A DNA stretch of 64,000 nt, from contig CAZGNZ010000005.1 of assembly GCA_964527215.1 (NCBI GenBank), forward strand, positions 73,559 through 137,558. The letters run 5' to 3'. This document shows positions 26,130 to 34,878 of the stretch, piece after piece. This stretch comes from CAZGNZ01 sp964527215 (GTDB lineage Bacteria > Fidelibacterota > Marinisomatia > SCGC-AAA003-L08 > JACNLC01). How positions within the stretch are numbered: position 1 is the stretch's first letter; each line of letters starts with the position of its first letter. The notes beneath the pieces were generated by a model. The model worked only from the letters and a program-made list of their open reading frames with translations. It was not told the origin of the DNA and did no database searches. The translations under genes were made by a program, and so were the position numbers.

Positions 26130-28118
26130 TCAATATTTTGAAAGAAATTCTGCCAGATTGTCCCCGGATCGGAGTTCCAGTTTTTTCCGTATATTGTATC
26201 TGTACACCTCAATGGTTCTTGGCTCAAGATTGGTAAGATTGGCGATATCCTTTGTATTGAGGTTCAACCTCAGCAATGCGCACACCTTTTGCTCACGCAC
26301 TGTGAGTTTGGGATATTCCTCACGCAGTTTTGTGAAAAAATCCTGATAGACTTCCTGAAACCACTTTTCAAATTCACCCCAGTCATAATGGACTCGAACG
26401 TTGTTCTCGATTTTCCGGATTATTGTTCTGAGTTTGGGCTTACATTCGTCATCCTTGGCTGCTTCCAGGTTGCGCAAGTCGGCAATGAGATCCTGAATCA
26501 GTTCATGTTTTTCCAGCAGATACATGGTTTTTGTCACCAGTTCTTTATTCCTGAACTCCAGATTCAGGCGAATGCGTTCTTCCTCCACTTCTTTCCGCTT
26601 GGTGATATCCTGGATTGTGCCAATGATTTTTTGAATCGGGGGATCAACGCTGTATTCGAATCGTCCCTCACTTTCCAGCCAGCGTGTTTTTCCATCAAGC
26701 TGAATACGAAATTCGGTACGTGGTATTTTTACCAGATTTTCTATATTCTCCACTCCTTCATTGATCATCTGCAGTATTGTTTTTTGATCTTCAGGATGGA
26801 GATGATCCTGCAGCCATTTGTACGGATTATTGATACAGTCGTTGGATTGAACATTAAGAATCCTGTGCACCTCATCAGAAGCTGAAAACTGCTTTTTAAT
26901 CTGGTCCCACTGCCAGTTGCCTATGTGGGCAATCTTCTGGGCCTGACGCAGACGGAATTCGCTTGTCTGCAGTGCGGTCTCGGCCTCCTTCCGCTGGGTG
27001 ATGTCCCGAATCACTGTGACAAACTGCCTGTATCCGAGGGCAAAGAGCGAAACATGAAAATACTTTTGAAACAGGGCGTGATAGGTTTCAAAAGACTGGG
27101 ACTGCCGGGATTCCAAAACCTTTTTATATACGTCAATGAAAATTCTTAGTCCGTCAGGGAAAATATCACTGGCAGCACGATTGACGATTTCTTCTTTACG
27201 AACTCCCAGAATGGATTCATATGCCGGATTGATATCCAGTATTTTGTAATCCGTCACATTTCCATCGGGATCATGCACAGCCTCATACAGACCGACTCCT
27301 TCCGTCATTGAGGAATACAGAGACCGGTATTTCTGTTCGCTTTCCAGCAGGTTTTTTTCCGCCCGTTTGCGCTGGGTAATGTCAACCACCTGTCCTGTCA
27401 TATAGGTCAGATCATTTTCTTCATCATCGATGGCGGATATGGAAATGTTTACATTAATAAGCTCGCGGTATTTACTGATCAGTCGAAGTTCAGACTGATA
27501 GAAAGCCATGGATCCGGCTTCCAGTTGACTGATCTGTACCAGGAAGTTGGTTAAATCTTCAAGGTGAACAAGATCCTCAATATTCCGGGTTTTGAGTTCA
27601 TCCTCGGTAAATCCCGTCATCTGGCAAAGACTTGGATTGACCATGGTAATTTTACCGTCAGCCTCAAACATGATCATGCCGGCGGCAGCATAATAAAATG
27701 TATTGCGGAACCGTTCTTCGCTTTCTTTCAGTTTTCTTCGGAATTTTCTCTTTGCAATGCTTTGAAGGATAGCATCGTGAACCTTTTCAATGCTGAACGG
27801 TTTTTTGATGTATTGCGTCGCACCCAGTCGGATGGCTTCGATCGCTGTGTCCAAATCTCCGTGGGCGGTAATAATGATGGTCTGCAGATATTCCTGAATA
27901 TCCCTGGCTTTCTCAACCAGTTCAATCCCGTTGATACCCGGCATGCGAATATCGGTCACCATCACATCGAACAGCTCTTTTTCCAGATTATCCAGAGCTT
28001 GCTGTCCGGAATGTGCAACAGTGATCAGATAGTGTTTGGATTTCTCCTGAAGTACTTTTTTTATCAGATCACAAAAATCAGGTTCGTCATCGACGAGCAG
28101 TACTTTGACGGTTCGCAA
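26130..28118 (-). CDS. Response regulator with three PAS domains and LuxR-type HTH
   Basis: 662 residues. Receiver at 1-120: acidic pocket Asp10/Asp11, phospho-acceptor Asp56 in MVTDIRMPG, and Lys in YIKKPFS. Three PAS/PAC units follow at about 130-260, 265-385 and 390-520, each ending in a DITQRK/DITKRK signature. A helical linker then leads to a C-terminal LuxR-like helix-turn-helix (LTVREQKVCALLRLNLNTKD, then NLEPRTIEVYRYNIRKKL). There is no histidine kinase or ATPase domain, so it acts as a DNA-binding output protein that integrates phosphorylation with PAS-sensed signals. A cognate kinase is not in the window. It is transcribed alone from the 28119-28487 gap. Confidence 0.88.
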   Translation of the reverse strand: MRTVKVLLVDDEPDFCDLIKKVLQEKSKHYLITVAHSGQQALDNLEKELFDVMVTDIRMPGINGIELVEKARDIQEYLQTIIITAHGDLDTAIEAIRLGATQYIKKPFSIEKVHDAILQSIAKRKFRRKLKESEERFRNTFYYAAAGMIMFEADGKITMVNPSLCQMTGFTEDELKTRNIEDLVHLEDLTNFLVQISQLEAGSMAFYQSELRLISKYRELINVNISISAIDDEENDLTYMTGQVVDITQRKRAEKNLLESEQKYRSLYSSMTEGVGLYEAVHDPDGNVTDYKILDINPAYESILGVRKEEIVNRAASDIFPDGLRIFIDVYKKVLESRQSQSFETYHALFQKYFHVSLFALGYRQFVTVIRDITQRKEAETALQTSEFRLRQAQKIAHIGNWQWDQIKKQFSASDEVHRILNVQSNDCINNPYKWLQDHLHPEDQKTILQMINEGVENIENLVKIPRTEFRIQLDGKTRWLESEGRFEYSVDPPIQKIIGTIQDITKRKEVEEERIRLNLEFRNKELVTKTMYLLEKHELIQDLIADLRNLEAAKDDECKPKLRTIIRKIENNVRVHYDWGEFEKWFQEVYQDFFTKLREEYPKLTVREQKVCALLRLNLNTKDIANLTNLEPRTIEVYRYNIRKKLELRSGDNLAEFLSKY

Positions 28119-28487
28119 GAGCCCTCCTGTAGTAAATATAGCAGGGTAAGTTGTTCAGAAACAGAATAGATGGTCTGCACCCGGCAGTCACATGCAGTAC
28201 CGACTGCGGCAGTCAACCAATTAACTGACAATATTTTCATTCAATGAAATCACATCAGGACGGTCGTACAAATTTAATCAAATTATGAACATAAATAAAA
28301 CAGTTCCCGTTTCATATGTGCTTGATATGGAACCATTTTTAAAATTTCAGGCTTTTAGGAATTTCGTCACCTGTTCAGCTGTCATTCAGGATTGTCTGAC
28401 AAACGGCGGCCATCGGCGCAGCACTCCGGACCTTTCCGAATAAAATCAACCAACCAGGAATTCGAGAATCTGCCGACAGCGGACTGT
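28119..28487. other. 369-bp intergenic region upstream of the response regulator
   Basis: AT-rich stretch (for example AAATTTAATCAAATTATGAACATAAATAAAA split at 28270-28300) that should hold the response-regulator promoter. AGGAGGG lies 6-12 bases before that gene's start (28124-28130, read on minus). No repeat copies or genes are seen. Confidence 0.5.
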
Positions 28488-28994
28488 TCAGTTTTTCTGC
28501 AGATCATATGAAGTTCCGCCGGTACTGGTATATGTCCATGTCTGATTCACCCTTCCGGCCGAGTACTCCACAGTTCCTCCGTCTGTACCGTTGGCGGAAC
28601 CCGGGGTATAGGTCCAGCCCATTTTGGGTGGATCGGACATGACTTCTTCAAACAGATCGTCTACATCATCGGCCGGGAAAATTTTCCGACCGGAGAACGT
28701 CACCTGATTGGACGAGTACAGTTCCAGTCCGGCCTTCAGCGACCCAATGACGTAGTCCTGATTGGCATTGTGTGCCCGTTCAATGAGTACTTCCAGCTTG
28801 GGCCATGCAATGGCAGACAGAATACCGAGAATTGCCAGGACAATGATCAGCTCAACCAGCGTAAACCCCGGCTCAAATGCTGCAGGTCGAATGCCGACAG
28901 ACGGTGAGGGTTTGCCGGAGAACCGGACCTGAGCGGACCAAGTAACACAGGAATGGTGCCTGCGGCGAGCATTGGTCAGGTATTCCGGAATCAT
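28488..28994 (-). CDS. Type IV pilin/pseudopilin-like protein
   Basis: The class III signal is clear: EPG followed by FTLVELIIVLAILGILSAIA, with cleavage after Gly and Glu at position 5. The mature part is about 126 residues, ending in a Gly/Thr-rich beta region (GGTVEYSAGRVNQTWTYTS). The start is unresolved: no ATG, GTG or TTG lies in frame close to the cleavage site, and the nearest Met (28994) gives an unusually long 43-residue leader; a further Met lies at 29045. No other pilus genes are adjacent, so it may serve a distant type IV pilus or type II-like system. Confidence 0.75.
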   Translation of the reverse strand: MIPEYLTNARRRHHSCVTWSAQVRFSGKPSPSVGIRPAAFEPGFTLVELIIVLAILGILSAIAWPKLEVLIERAHNANQDYVIGSLKAGLELYSSNQVTFSGRKIFPADDVDDLFEEVMSDPPKMGWTYTPGSANGTDGGTVEYSAGRVNQTWTYTSTGGTSYDLQKN

Positions 28995-29045
28995 TCCGGT
29001 ATCCGCAGCCCGATGCCGTCTGATACAAAATAATGTGGCAGACAT

Positions 29046-29377
29046 TTACCAGTACTCCCAGTTTTGCCGCATTTAAACCCCACGTCCTCAGGACGTCAAA
29101 ATGGTTTAAGGCAGTGTTACATGTATTGGACAATACAGCGGTGCGCAGCAGAATTCTGGTTTAAAGCCAACCAGGGCGAAGTGTCAGATTTCAGCAATTT
29201 ATACCTATGCGGCAATGTTGTCAAATCCGGCAGTGATATATGATGTGATACAGTGGTATGATTGCAGTATCGATTGGTCGGACAGTCCGCGTCAGAATAA
29301 GGTCAGTCGGATGTGAGGATTATGGTGATCGCTGCAGAATTTAGTCATTTCCTGAGGATTTTGGAATGTTATTTTTT
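29046..29377. other. Intergenic region, no gene seen
   Basis: About 330 bp between the pilin and the palindromic repeat. No reading frame, tRNA or hairpin of note was found. It probably contains the pilin promoter on the minus strand. Confidence 0.45.
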
Positions 29378-29547
29378 TGAATCCGCCAGTGGGCGGATTT
29401 TTAATCCGTCTCCTGACTGACGAGTGTAACTGGGTGCATTCCCCGCCGCTTGTTGAAAATCCGCCATTTGGCGTGGCGGCGAAATAAAAAATGATTATAT
29501 CACTAATGATACCTCACCCGTCAGCTGACGGGCGGGGAAATTCATTA
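29378..29547 (-). repeat. Palindromic modular repeat, full-length copy A
   Basis: About 170 bp, almost identical in reverse orientation to 53286-53455. Read on minus it begins AATGAATTTCCCC, then the 16-bp perfect palindrome CCCGTCAGCTGACGGG, a spacer with ATCATTAGTGATATAATCAT, the hairpin region CCGCCACGCCAAATGGCGG, a further spacer, CAGGAGACGG, and ends AATCCGCCCACTGGCGGATT. No open reading frame. It is MITE-like in size and symmetry, but no transposase-specific ends are recognised. Confidence 0.88.
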
Positions 29548-29556
29548 TCCGTTCTT

Positions 29557-30375
29557 TCAGGCATGCCCTGAATCGGACTTGGACAGACTTGTATATTCCT
29601 CAGGATGCCGATCTCGAAAAACATGATTCCGGGGAGTAACCATCTTGTCTCTGGCTTCAGCGATATCCATCGTAACCATTTTCACCGCCGACTCATGCTG
29701 ACCAGCCTGATGCAGGATCCCGCCTTTCGGATCGGCAATCGTTGACATCCCGGTGAACTGCAGTTCCCCTTCACAGCCGATTCGATTGCAGGTGATAATG
29801 AATATTCGATTCATCATCGCCATAACCGGTACGGAACGCTGAGCCAGACCCGGAAGGACCAGATTAGACGGGTGAGCGATGACATCCGCTCCCCTGAGCG
29901 CCAGTATCCGCCATGTTTCCGGAAAAATCCAGTCAAAGCAAACCAGCATTCCCAGACGCACACCGCATATTTCAAAAACAGGCAGGCCCAGATTTCCTGG
30001 TTCAAAGCAGGATTTCTCATCCTGGAATAAATGTATTTTGCGGTATTTTCCCTGGATTCCTTCCGGCCCTATCAGAAGCGCGGAATTATACAATAAATCA
30101 CCACACAGTTCATTAAACCCGGTAACAACATGTGCCTGATTCTCACGGCATTTTTCGATGAGAAATTCAACAAACAGGCTGGTTTCCGGATTTTCAGCAA
30201 GGCTGCGGGCATGCTCCTGGTTTTCAAACCGATAGCCAGAATTACACAGTTCCGGAAGGACAATTAAATCGAACTCCTCCGCCTTCTCCAGCAAACCAGA
30301 TATCCGCTTTATTGTGGTGCGGGATTGCCCCAGCTCCGGCTCTGTCTGACAGTAGCCTGCAGTAATTTCGGTCAT
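29557..30375 (-). CDS. Carbon-nitrogen hydrolase (nitrilase superfamily)
   Basis: 272 residues. The nitrilase catalytic triad is complete: Glu42 in VLPELCNSGY, Lys113 in KYRKIHLF and Cys146 in LVCFDWIFPE. It is a cytoplasmic amidase of unknown substrate; relatives act on N-carbamoyl compounds, omega-amides or similar. No signal peptide. The stop lies 10 bp from the edge of repeat copy A. It is transcribed alone. Confidence 0.9.
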   Translation of the reverse strand: MTEITAGYCQTEPELGQSRTTIKRISGLLEKAEEFDLIVLPELCNSGYRFENQEHARSLAENPETSLFVEFLIEKCRENQAHVVTGFNELCGDLLYNSALLIGPEGIQGKYRKIHLFQDEKSCFEPGNLGLPVFEICGVRLGMLVCFDWIFPETWRILALRGADVIAHPSNLVLPGLAQRSVPVMAMMNRIFIITCNRIGCEGELQFTGMSTIADPKGGILHQAGQHESAVKMVTMDIAEARDKMVTPRNHVFRDRHPEEYTSLSKSDSGHA

Positions 30376-30449
30376 CTGTTATTAAATCCGTGGTTTAACA
30401 TGACAATTCATTCGTCTTGCCCGCATTCTGCAAAAAACACTGTCCCCAG

Positions 30450-30902
30450 CTACCCGCCGGGATTAACGGAAAGGACCGGCCAGATTGTAAAGATGACGGA
30501 AAACAGCACCGTGCAAATCATAAACGCCATAACGGTCAGCAGAAACGTTGTCGACGCCACCTCCATCCATGCGGTATGCGTCACTGACATGTACTTTGAG
30601 CGCAGCCATTTTATCTTGTTCAAGTTCATATCAAGTTTGGACATCAAGATATAAATTATAAACATTGTAATGACAAACCCGCCGGCCATTACCCATTTAC
30701 GAATGCTCAGGGCAAAATTCTGTCCAATATATTCCACATTTGACAGGCTGTTAATATTCTTCGCAATTTCAATGATCGGATGTTTTTGGTTTTCCACGAT
30801 ATTTTTAAAATCACTGACCGTAATTACAAATGCCACCAGTGTGACAATAAAAAGAATAAAGAAAACTGTCTGGTTCTGGGAATCCGGATCTGTTTTAATC
30901 AT
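30450..30902 (-). CDS. Four-helix membrane protein, function unknown
   Basis: 150 residues with four hydrophobic segments (TVFFILFIVTLVAFVITV; WVMAGGFVITMFIIYILM; TTFLLTVMAFMICTVLF; and a partial fourth continuing into SVIFTIWPVL). A polar loop with KNINSLSNVEY lies between helices 1 and 2. I recognise no family. It is probably an inner-membrane protein. It is flanked by the nitrilase gene (74 bp) and an intergenic repeat copy, with no clear operon partner. Confidence 0.6.
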   Translation of the reverse strand: MIKTDPDSQNQTVFFILFIVTLVAFVITVSDFKNIVENQKHPIIEIAKNINSLSNVEYIGQNFALSIRKWVMAGGFVITMFIIYILMSKLDMNLNKIKWLRSKYMSVTHTAWMEVASTTFLLTVMAFMICTVLFSVIFTIWPVLSVNPGG

Positions 30903-31020
30903 GTCTAAACCCTTTTATTACGGAAAATATGCCTGATGACTTGATTTGATTTTTCAAATTTATATTAAAATAATTTAATTCTTTTCCTCATTCCGGACAT
31001 CAAGAAATGAATTGTCTCCA
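30903..31020. other. AT-rich intergenic region before repeat copy
   Basis: It contains TTTATTAAAATAATTTAAT-like sequence near 30960 and probably the promoter of the 150-residue membrane protein. Together with repeat 31021-31110 and the following 108 bp it forms a 315-bp gene-free stretch. Nothing else is recognised. Confidence 0.4.
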
Positions 31021-31110
31021 AATGAATTTCCCCGCCCGTCAGCTGACGGGTGAGGTATCAGTAATCGATGGGATCATTAACTCACTGCCACGCCAAATGG
31101 CAGATTCAAC
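31021..31110 (+). repeat. Palindromic modular repeat, shortened copy
   Basis: It starts AATGAATTTCCCCGCCCG with the perfect 16-bp palindrome CCCGTCAGCTGACGGG, then TGAGGTATCA and a diverged middle, and ends CTGCCACGCCAAATGGCAG plus ATTCAA. It lacks the last third of the full-length copies. The paired changes in the second hairpin (CTGCCA/TGGCAG instead of CCGCCA/TGGCGG) keep the stem intact. Confidence 0.8.
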
Positions 31111-31218
31111 TTACAGGTGCATCGATGTCTTCCCATTGATACAGGCCAGGAAAGGGGTTCGTTCAGGTTCACGGCAGTCAGAGAGAATGGGTCAATTTAT
31201 ACCGGGCAGCCGCTGGAT

Positions 31219-31617
31219 TTAAAATCGGTCGGGAATATCAATATTTTCGCAGATGAAAAATCGTCCCCCTTGGAGCGGCTGAACTGCCGGACGGAATTTC
31301 TGCGGCTGTACAACGATGGTCTGATTTCGGTGACGGTGCAGATCTGCAGACCAGAACCCAATAGCAAGAAATGCCAGAAAAACCGCTGCCAATCCTGCAG
31401 TTCCAGTCAGACGAAAAAGCCCGGTACGCGGCATTTTCATTTTCGGCGGATGACCGCTGAACGGGACGCTTGACAGCTCGGAAATATCCTTTTGTATCTC
31501 GTCCATGTGGCTCTGACACAAAGGACATTTTCCAAGATGTTCATTTAGAATGCTGAATTCCGCTTCTTCGGGAAAAAGGAGAATATTCAGAAGTTCATCT
31601 TCCGTGAGATGGTTCAT
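31219..31617 (-). CDS. Zinc-finger anti-sigma factor
   Basis: 132 residues. The N-terminal helix bundle ends in His27-x3-Cys31-x2-Cys34 (EHLGKCPLC), the zinc-binding anti-sigma motif. A single transmembrane helix lies near 70-90 (GTAGLAAVFLAFLAIGFW), followed by a short periplasmic tail. It would hold the adjacent ECF sigma factor inactive at the membrane until a signal is received. Its start overlaps the sigma stop by 4 bp (31614-31617), the standard arrangement for a coupled pair. Confidence 0.88.
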   Translation of the reverse strand: MNHLTEDELLNILLFPEEAEFSILNEHLGKCPLCQSHMDEIQKDISELSSVPFSGHPPKMKMPRTGLFRLTGTAGLAAVFLAFLAIGFWSADLHRHRNQTIVVQPQKFRPAVQPLQGGRFFICENIDIPDRF

Positions 31618-32171
31618 GTCTCATCCAGTTTTTTAATTGATTCCCGACACTTCCTGACGGCATAATGAAGGCGTGATTTGACCGTTCCGAGATTTTCTCC
31701 GGTAATACCCGCGATCACCTCATAGCTGTGTCCGCCGTAAAATCTCAGGACCATAACTTCCCGGTGTTTTCGCGGTAACCTGCGAATGATGCCTGCGATC
31801 TGAAGACCGCGATGTTCGGATATCCAGTTTTCAACAGGGGTATTGTCCGGATCAGTAATTCGGTGGATCTGGAGAGATTCGGTCTGCTTTTCACGTCGCA
31901 CCGCCCGAACTGACAGGCGAACGGCAATTTTATCAAGATATGCTGTAAAACTCCCCCTGTGGTGCCGTTCCCGGCACCGAAACAGCTGCAGAAAAGTATC
32001 CTGAACCAGATCGGAGGTCAGCTCCGGAGAATCCGTAATCAGCATGAGTATTCTCATCAGCCGTGGACTGTGCTTTTGATACAGACTGGTCCAGCTGCAG
32101 TTATCTCCACGCCGGGCTTTCCGAAGGATTGCCCAGTCGGGGTCAGCAAATTCTGTATTGCTTATCGGCAG
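31614..32171 (-). CDS. ECF-type RNA polymerase sigma factor, probable CTG start
   Basis: The first ATG (32057) would cut off most of region 2. The frame is open for 38 more codons upstream, encoding DWAILRKARRGD and SWTSLYQKHSPRLM, which is the conserved N-terminus of ECF sigma factors. No ATG, GTG or TTG exists there. A CTG at 32171, with GAGGAG 11 bases upstream, gives the normal 185 residues. Region 2 continues with LTSDLVQDTFLQLF. Region 4 is LPRKHREVMVLRFYGGHS followed by LGTVKSRLHYAVRKC. The CTG lies inside the end of the lipoprotein gene, whose stop is at 32162-32164, so translation is probably coupled. The anti-sigma gene follows. Confidence 0.8.
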   Translation of the reverse strand: MPISNTEFADPDWAILRKARRGDNCSWTSLYQKHSPRLMRILMLITDSPELTSDLVQDTFLQLFRCRERHHRGSFTAYLDKIAVRLSVRAVRREKQTESLQIHRITDPDNTPVENWISEHRGLQIAGIIRRLPRKHREVMVLRFYGGHSYEVIAGITGENLGTVKSRLHYAVRKCRESIKKLDET

Positions 32172-33403
32172 TTTTTTTGAATCTCCTCATCTTCAAGACT
32201 GCACCACATTTCCCGAATGGATTCCCTGTATTCTTCACGGATAATGGGTTCCAAATGAATATTGTACCAATCAAACATTAATGTCATCTGCGGTCCGAAC
32301 TGCCTGCTGAAAAACGCCCAATCCCTGCTGAGACCGCCCATATAATTCATCATCAACTGGCGTCCTGCGCTGGAGGGAGAACCGTATTGCAGCTGCCAGG
32401 AATCCAGTCCGCCTGTCCGGTATTCATTCAGCCACTGGGCCAACATCCGCTCTGCTGTCCTGAGATAATCATCATTTGAAATGGGCGTAACAAGTACCGA
32501 GAGACCCAGCCCCTGTCCGTTTTCAAAATATGGACTCACTTTTTCAGTGAGATACAGCGTGGTGGCAAAATGAACCGGCCGGCCCGTTTCTTCACATTTA
32601 TCTATCAATCTCTCGATCAGCAGATCGCCGTATGGTCCACCGGCACTGAATCCGGTTTTTCCTTTCATTTTTGAATTGACTTGCTGACGAAGGGACATCA
32701 GTTCGGATTCCGAAATAAAAGCCGGAAGTCCTTCCCTTATTATTTCCATAGGATACCAGGTGGTATTCAGCAGGCTGCGGTTGACAATAATAACATCGGG
32801 CCGGTGATCCAGAATCTTTGTGAGTATCCAGCCGGGATAAGTGTCGTTATCCCCATTCGTTATCAGAACGGCATCGGGTTTAAGACTGAGAAGCATATTA
32901 TAGGAATAATCCATGATTTCTTCGGAAATAATTCCGCTGCCCAAAATTCTGGATAAGGCAACCCTGAATTTATCCGGTGAATTCTGCAGATAATGGGTTA
33001 CCAGTCCAAACCATGGATCCATGTACGCCGGATCAAGTTCCGCGGCTCGTTCAAGCATTTCCATCCCTCTGGTGTCATCGGCCAATCCCAAATGAAGGAT
33101 ACCCTTCAGATACAGCAGTGTCGGGTTTGCGGGATACTGTTCAAGACCTTTTTCCAACAGCTGCTCATACTGCGCATCGCCTGCATAACGGGCCGCATAC
33201 ATCCAGTTTGCATAGGCATCTTCAGAAGGATACACGTCATTGTATTCCTTCCACTTATCCTTCAGGATTTCATAAGAATTTTGATCATAGACCATCTGCC
33301 GCTTGCTGACGATTCGTTCTGGCCTGATGATTTCCTGCACTGAACTTTCACAGCCGAGACACAGACACAGCAGGCAAACCGCCACCTTGTTTATCAAAAC
33401 CAT
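32162..33403 (-). CDS. TPR lipoprotein with DUF2723-like C-terminal domain
   Basis: I start at the ATG at 33403 (MVLINKVAVCLLCLCLGC), which has GGGAG seven bases upstream; an in-frame Met ten codons earlier does not. About 413 residues. The lipobox is CLCLGC. TPR-like repeats follow (NPTLLYLKGILHLGLAD, GMEMLERAAELDP). The C-terminal half has ITNGDNDTYPGWILTKIL and RPDVIIVNRSLLNTTWYP, a signature I recall from the soluble C-terminal part of DUF2723 membrane proteins. Function is unknown. Its 3' end overlaps the sigma factor, so it may belong to the stimulon or the signal pathway of that sigma/anti-sigma pair (inference). Confidence 0.8.
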   Translation of the reverse strand: MVLINKVAVCLLCLCLGCESSVQEIIRPERIVSKRQMVYDQNSYEILKDKWKEYNDVYPSEDAYANWMYAARYAGDAQYEQLLEKGLEQYPANPTLLYLKGILHLGLADDTRGMEMLERAAELDPAYMDPWFGLVTHYLQNSPDKFRVALSRILGSGIISEEIMDYSYNMLLSLKPDAVLITNGDNDTYPGWILTKILDHRPDVIIVNRSLLNTTWYPMEIIREGLPAFISESELMSLRQQVNSKMKGKTGFSAGGPYGDLLIERLIDKCEETGRPVHFATTLYLTEKVSPYFENGQGLGLSVLVTPISNDDYLRTAERMLAQWLNEYRTGGLDSWQLQYGSPSSAGRQLMMNYMGGLSRDWAFFSRQFGPQMTLMFDWYNIHLEPIIREEYRESIREMWCSLEDEEIQKNCR

Positions 33404-33639
33404 TTTATACTCCCTGATCAGTTGTGAAAACAATCTGATAATACAAGACCGTCTGCTGCAGTTTTGTTCAAAAGGAATGAAAAAATTTTATTTTAAGTCA
33501 ATGAATCCCGATTTTGCTGAGCCGGATCTCTCGTCCATGGAATTCTGGAACTTCACGGAGACCGCACTGCCCATGGTCTCAGGCCGAATATTGGCAAAAA
33601 TCAACAGCTATGTCGAGTCAGCCGGTATATCGGCAATTA

Positions 33640-34857
33640 TTACCCTCGAATGTTATATACAAGGAGGACATCCCCATGACGCACATACAGACGACCGTCA
33701 TCGATGACGGGATGAGAAAAATGCTCCTGGGTGCCTTCTGTGATTTCAAAGCTGCTGATCACCTCAAACGTGTCGGGGGACGCTTTCACAAGCGACATAT
33801 CTCCGGTTTCACTGTAGATATAAAAGAGACCGTCGGCAAAGATCACCGATCCTCTCCCCAGGGTTTCATCGGAGTACAGCACCTCTCCCGTATTCCAGTT
33901 AATGCACTGCCAGCCTTCATCCCGCTGATGACCGGATCCGTACAGGTGGCCATTCATCAGGACCACACCGCCCATCTGATTGTCCATCGTTTCATTGCGC
34001 CAGATTTCCTTTACATCACTTCCGTCCGGAGCCATTTCCAGCATTGCTCCGCCGAACCGGTATCCTGCACACACAAAAATGAACCCGTCATGATACAATG
34101 GCGTATTTGGGAAACAGTCAAATCTGCGCTGAAGCAGGGTATTCCAGACCACTTCGCCTGTATCGTAATCCAGGCCGATCAGTGAACCTCCCGTTGCCGT
34201 CGTCACTATTCGGCGGTCTGCAATTTCAACAATGCGCGGCGAACAGTAGGCTGACGTCTCCCCATTGCCGGGCGACGACCAGATCAATTCACCGCTGAGC
34301 CGGTTCAGTGCCAGCACATTGTGTTCCTCTCCTCCCGGCGTACAGAAAATCCGGTCTCCATCAATCAGTATGGATTCGGAAATACCGAACTGCAGATTTC
34401 GTCCGCCATACTTCGAAAACAGATCAACATCCCACTGGATATCACCTTTTTCCGCTTCCAGACAGATCAGTTTTCCCTGACCGCTTAAAATGTACAGAAG
34501 TCCCTTGTAGGCTGTGACCGTGGATCGTGCGCCCGGAAAATTCCGGTGCCATTCGGGTCCGTACTCCGTTCGCCAAACCAGCTCTCCATTCATGGAAAAG
34601 GCGGATATTGACCCCATATCGTCAATCATTCCCGAAATATAGACCAAATCTCCCGCTATCGCAGCAGATGCATATCCGCTGCCGATGCCTTCCGCTTTCC
34701 AGATCAGTTCGGGTCCGTTCTCAGGCCAATTGTCCAGCAAATCCGTCTCAGGATAGATATAATCATGATTGGGACCCGCCCAGAATGAAAAATCGGCAGC
34801 AATGCCGAGAGTTAACAAAAATGTCAGTAAAACCGGGAATTGAATTTTATGATTCAT
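33640..34857 (-). CDS. Secreted PQQ-like beta-propeller protein
   Basis: I start at MNHKIQFPVLLTFLL (34857), with GGAG six bases upstream; the upstream in-frame Met lacks a site. About 405 residues. The signal peptide is followed by a propeller with PQQ-type blades (for example LIGLDYDTGEVVWNTLL, LALNRLSGELIWSSPGNG). PQQ-like repeats are structural here; I see no quinoprotein dehydrogenase active-site Cys pair. It is a close paralog of 62072-63310: both share PGARST, ESxLIDGDR, AYCSP and EIWRNET. It is the last gene of a three-gene unit with the Ntn hydrolase and SDR (gap 21 bp). Confidence 0.85.
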   Translation of the reverse strand: MNHKIQFPVLLTFLLTLGIAADFSFWAGPNHDYIYPETDLLDNWPENGPELIWKAEGIGSGYASAAIAGDLVYISGMIDDMGSISAFSMNGELVWRTEYGPEWHRNFPGARSTVTAYKGLLYILSGQGKLICLEAEKGDIQWDVDLFSKYGGRNLQFGISESILIDGDRIFCTPGGEEHNVLALNRLSGELIWSSPGNGETSAYCSPRIVEIADRRIVTTATGGSLIGLDYDTGEVVWNTLLQRRFDCFPNTPLYHDGFIFVCAGYRFGGAMLEMAPDGSDVKEIWRNETMDNQMGGVVLMNGHLYGSGHQRDEGWQCINWNTGEVLYSDETLGRGSVIFADGLFYIYSETGDMSLVKASPDTFEVISSFEITEGTQEHFSHPVIDDGRLYVRHGDVLLVYNIRG

Positions 34858-34878
34858 AGATATCTCCATCACGCGTTA

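Noticed and set aside
29378..29547. CRISPR-like array
   Set aside because: The repeats are dispersed over the window, not regularly spaced with unique spacers, and no cas genes are present.
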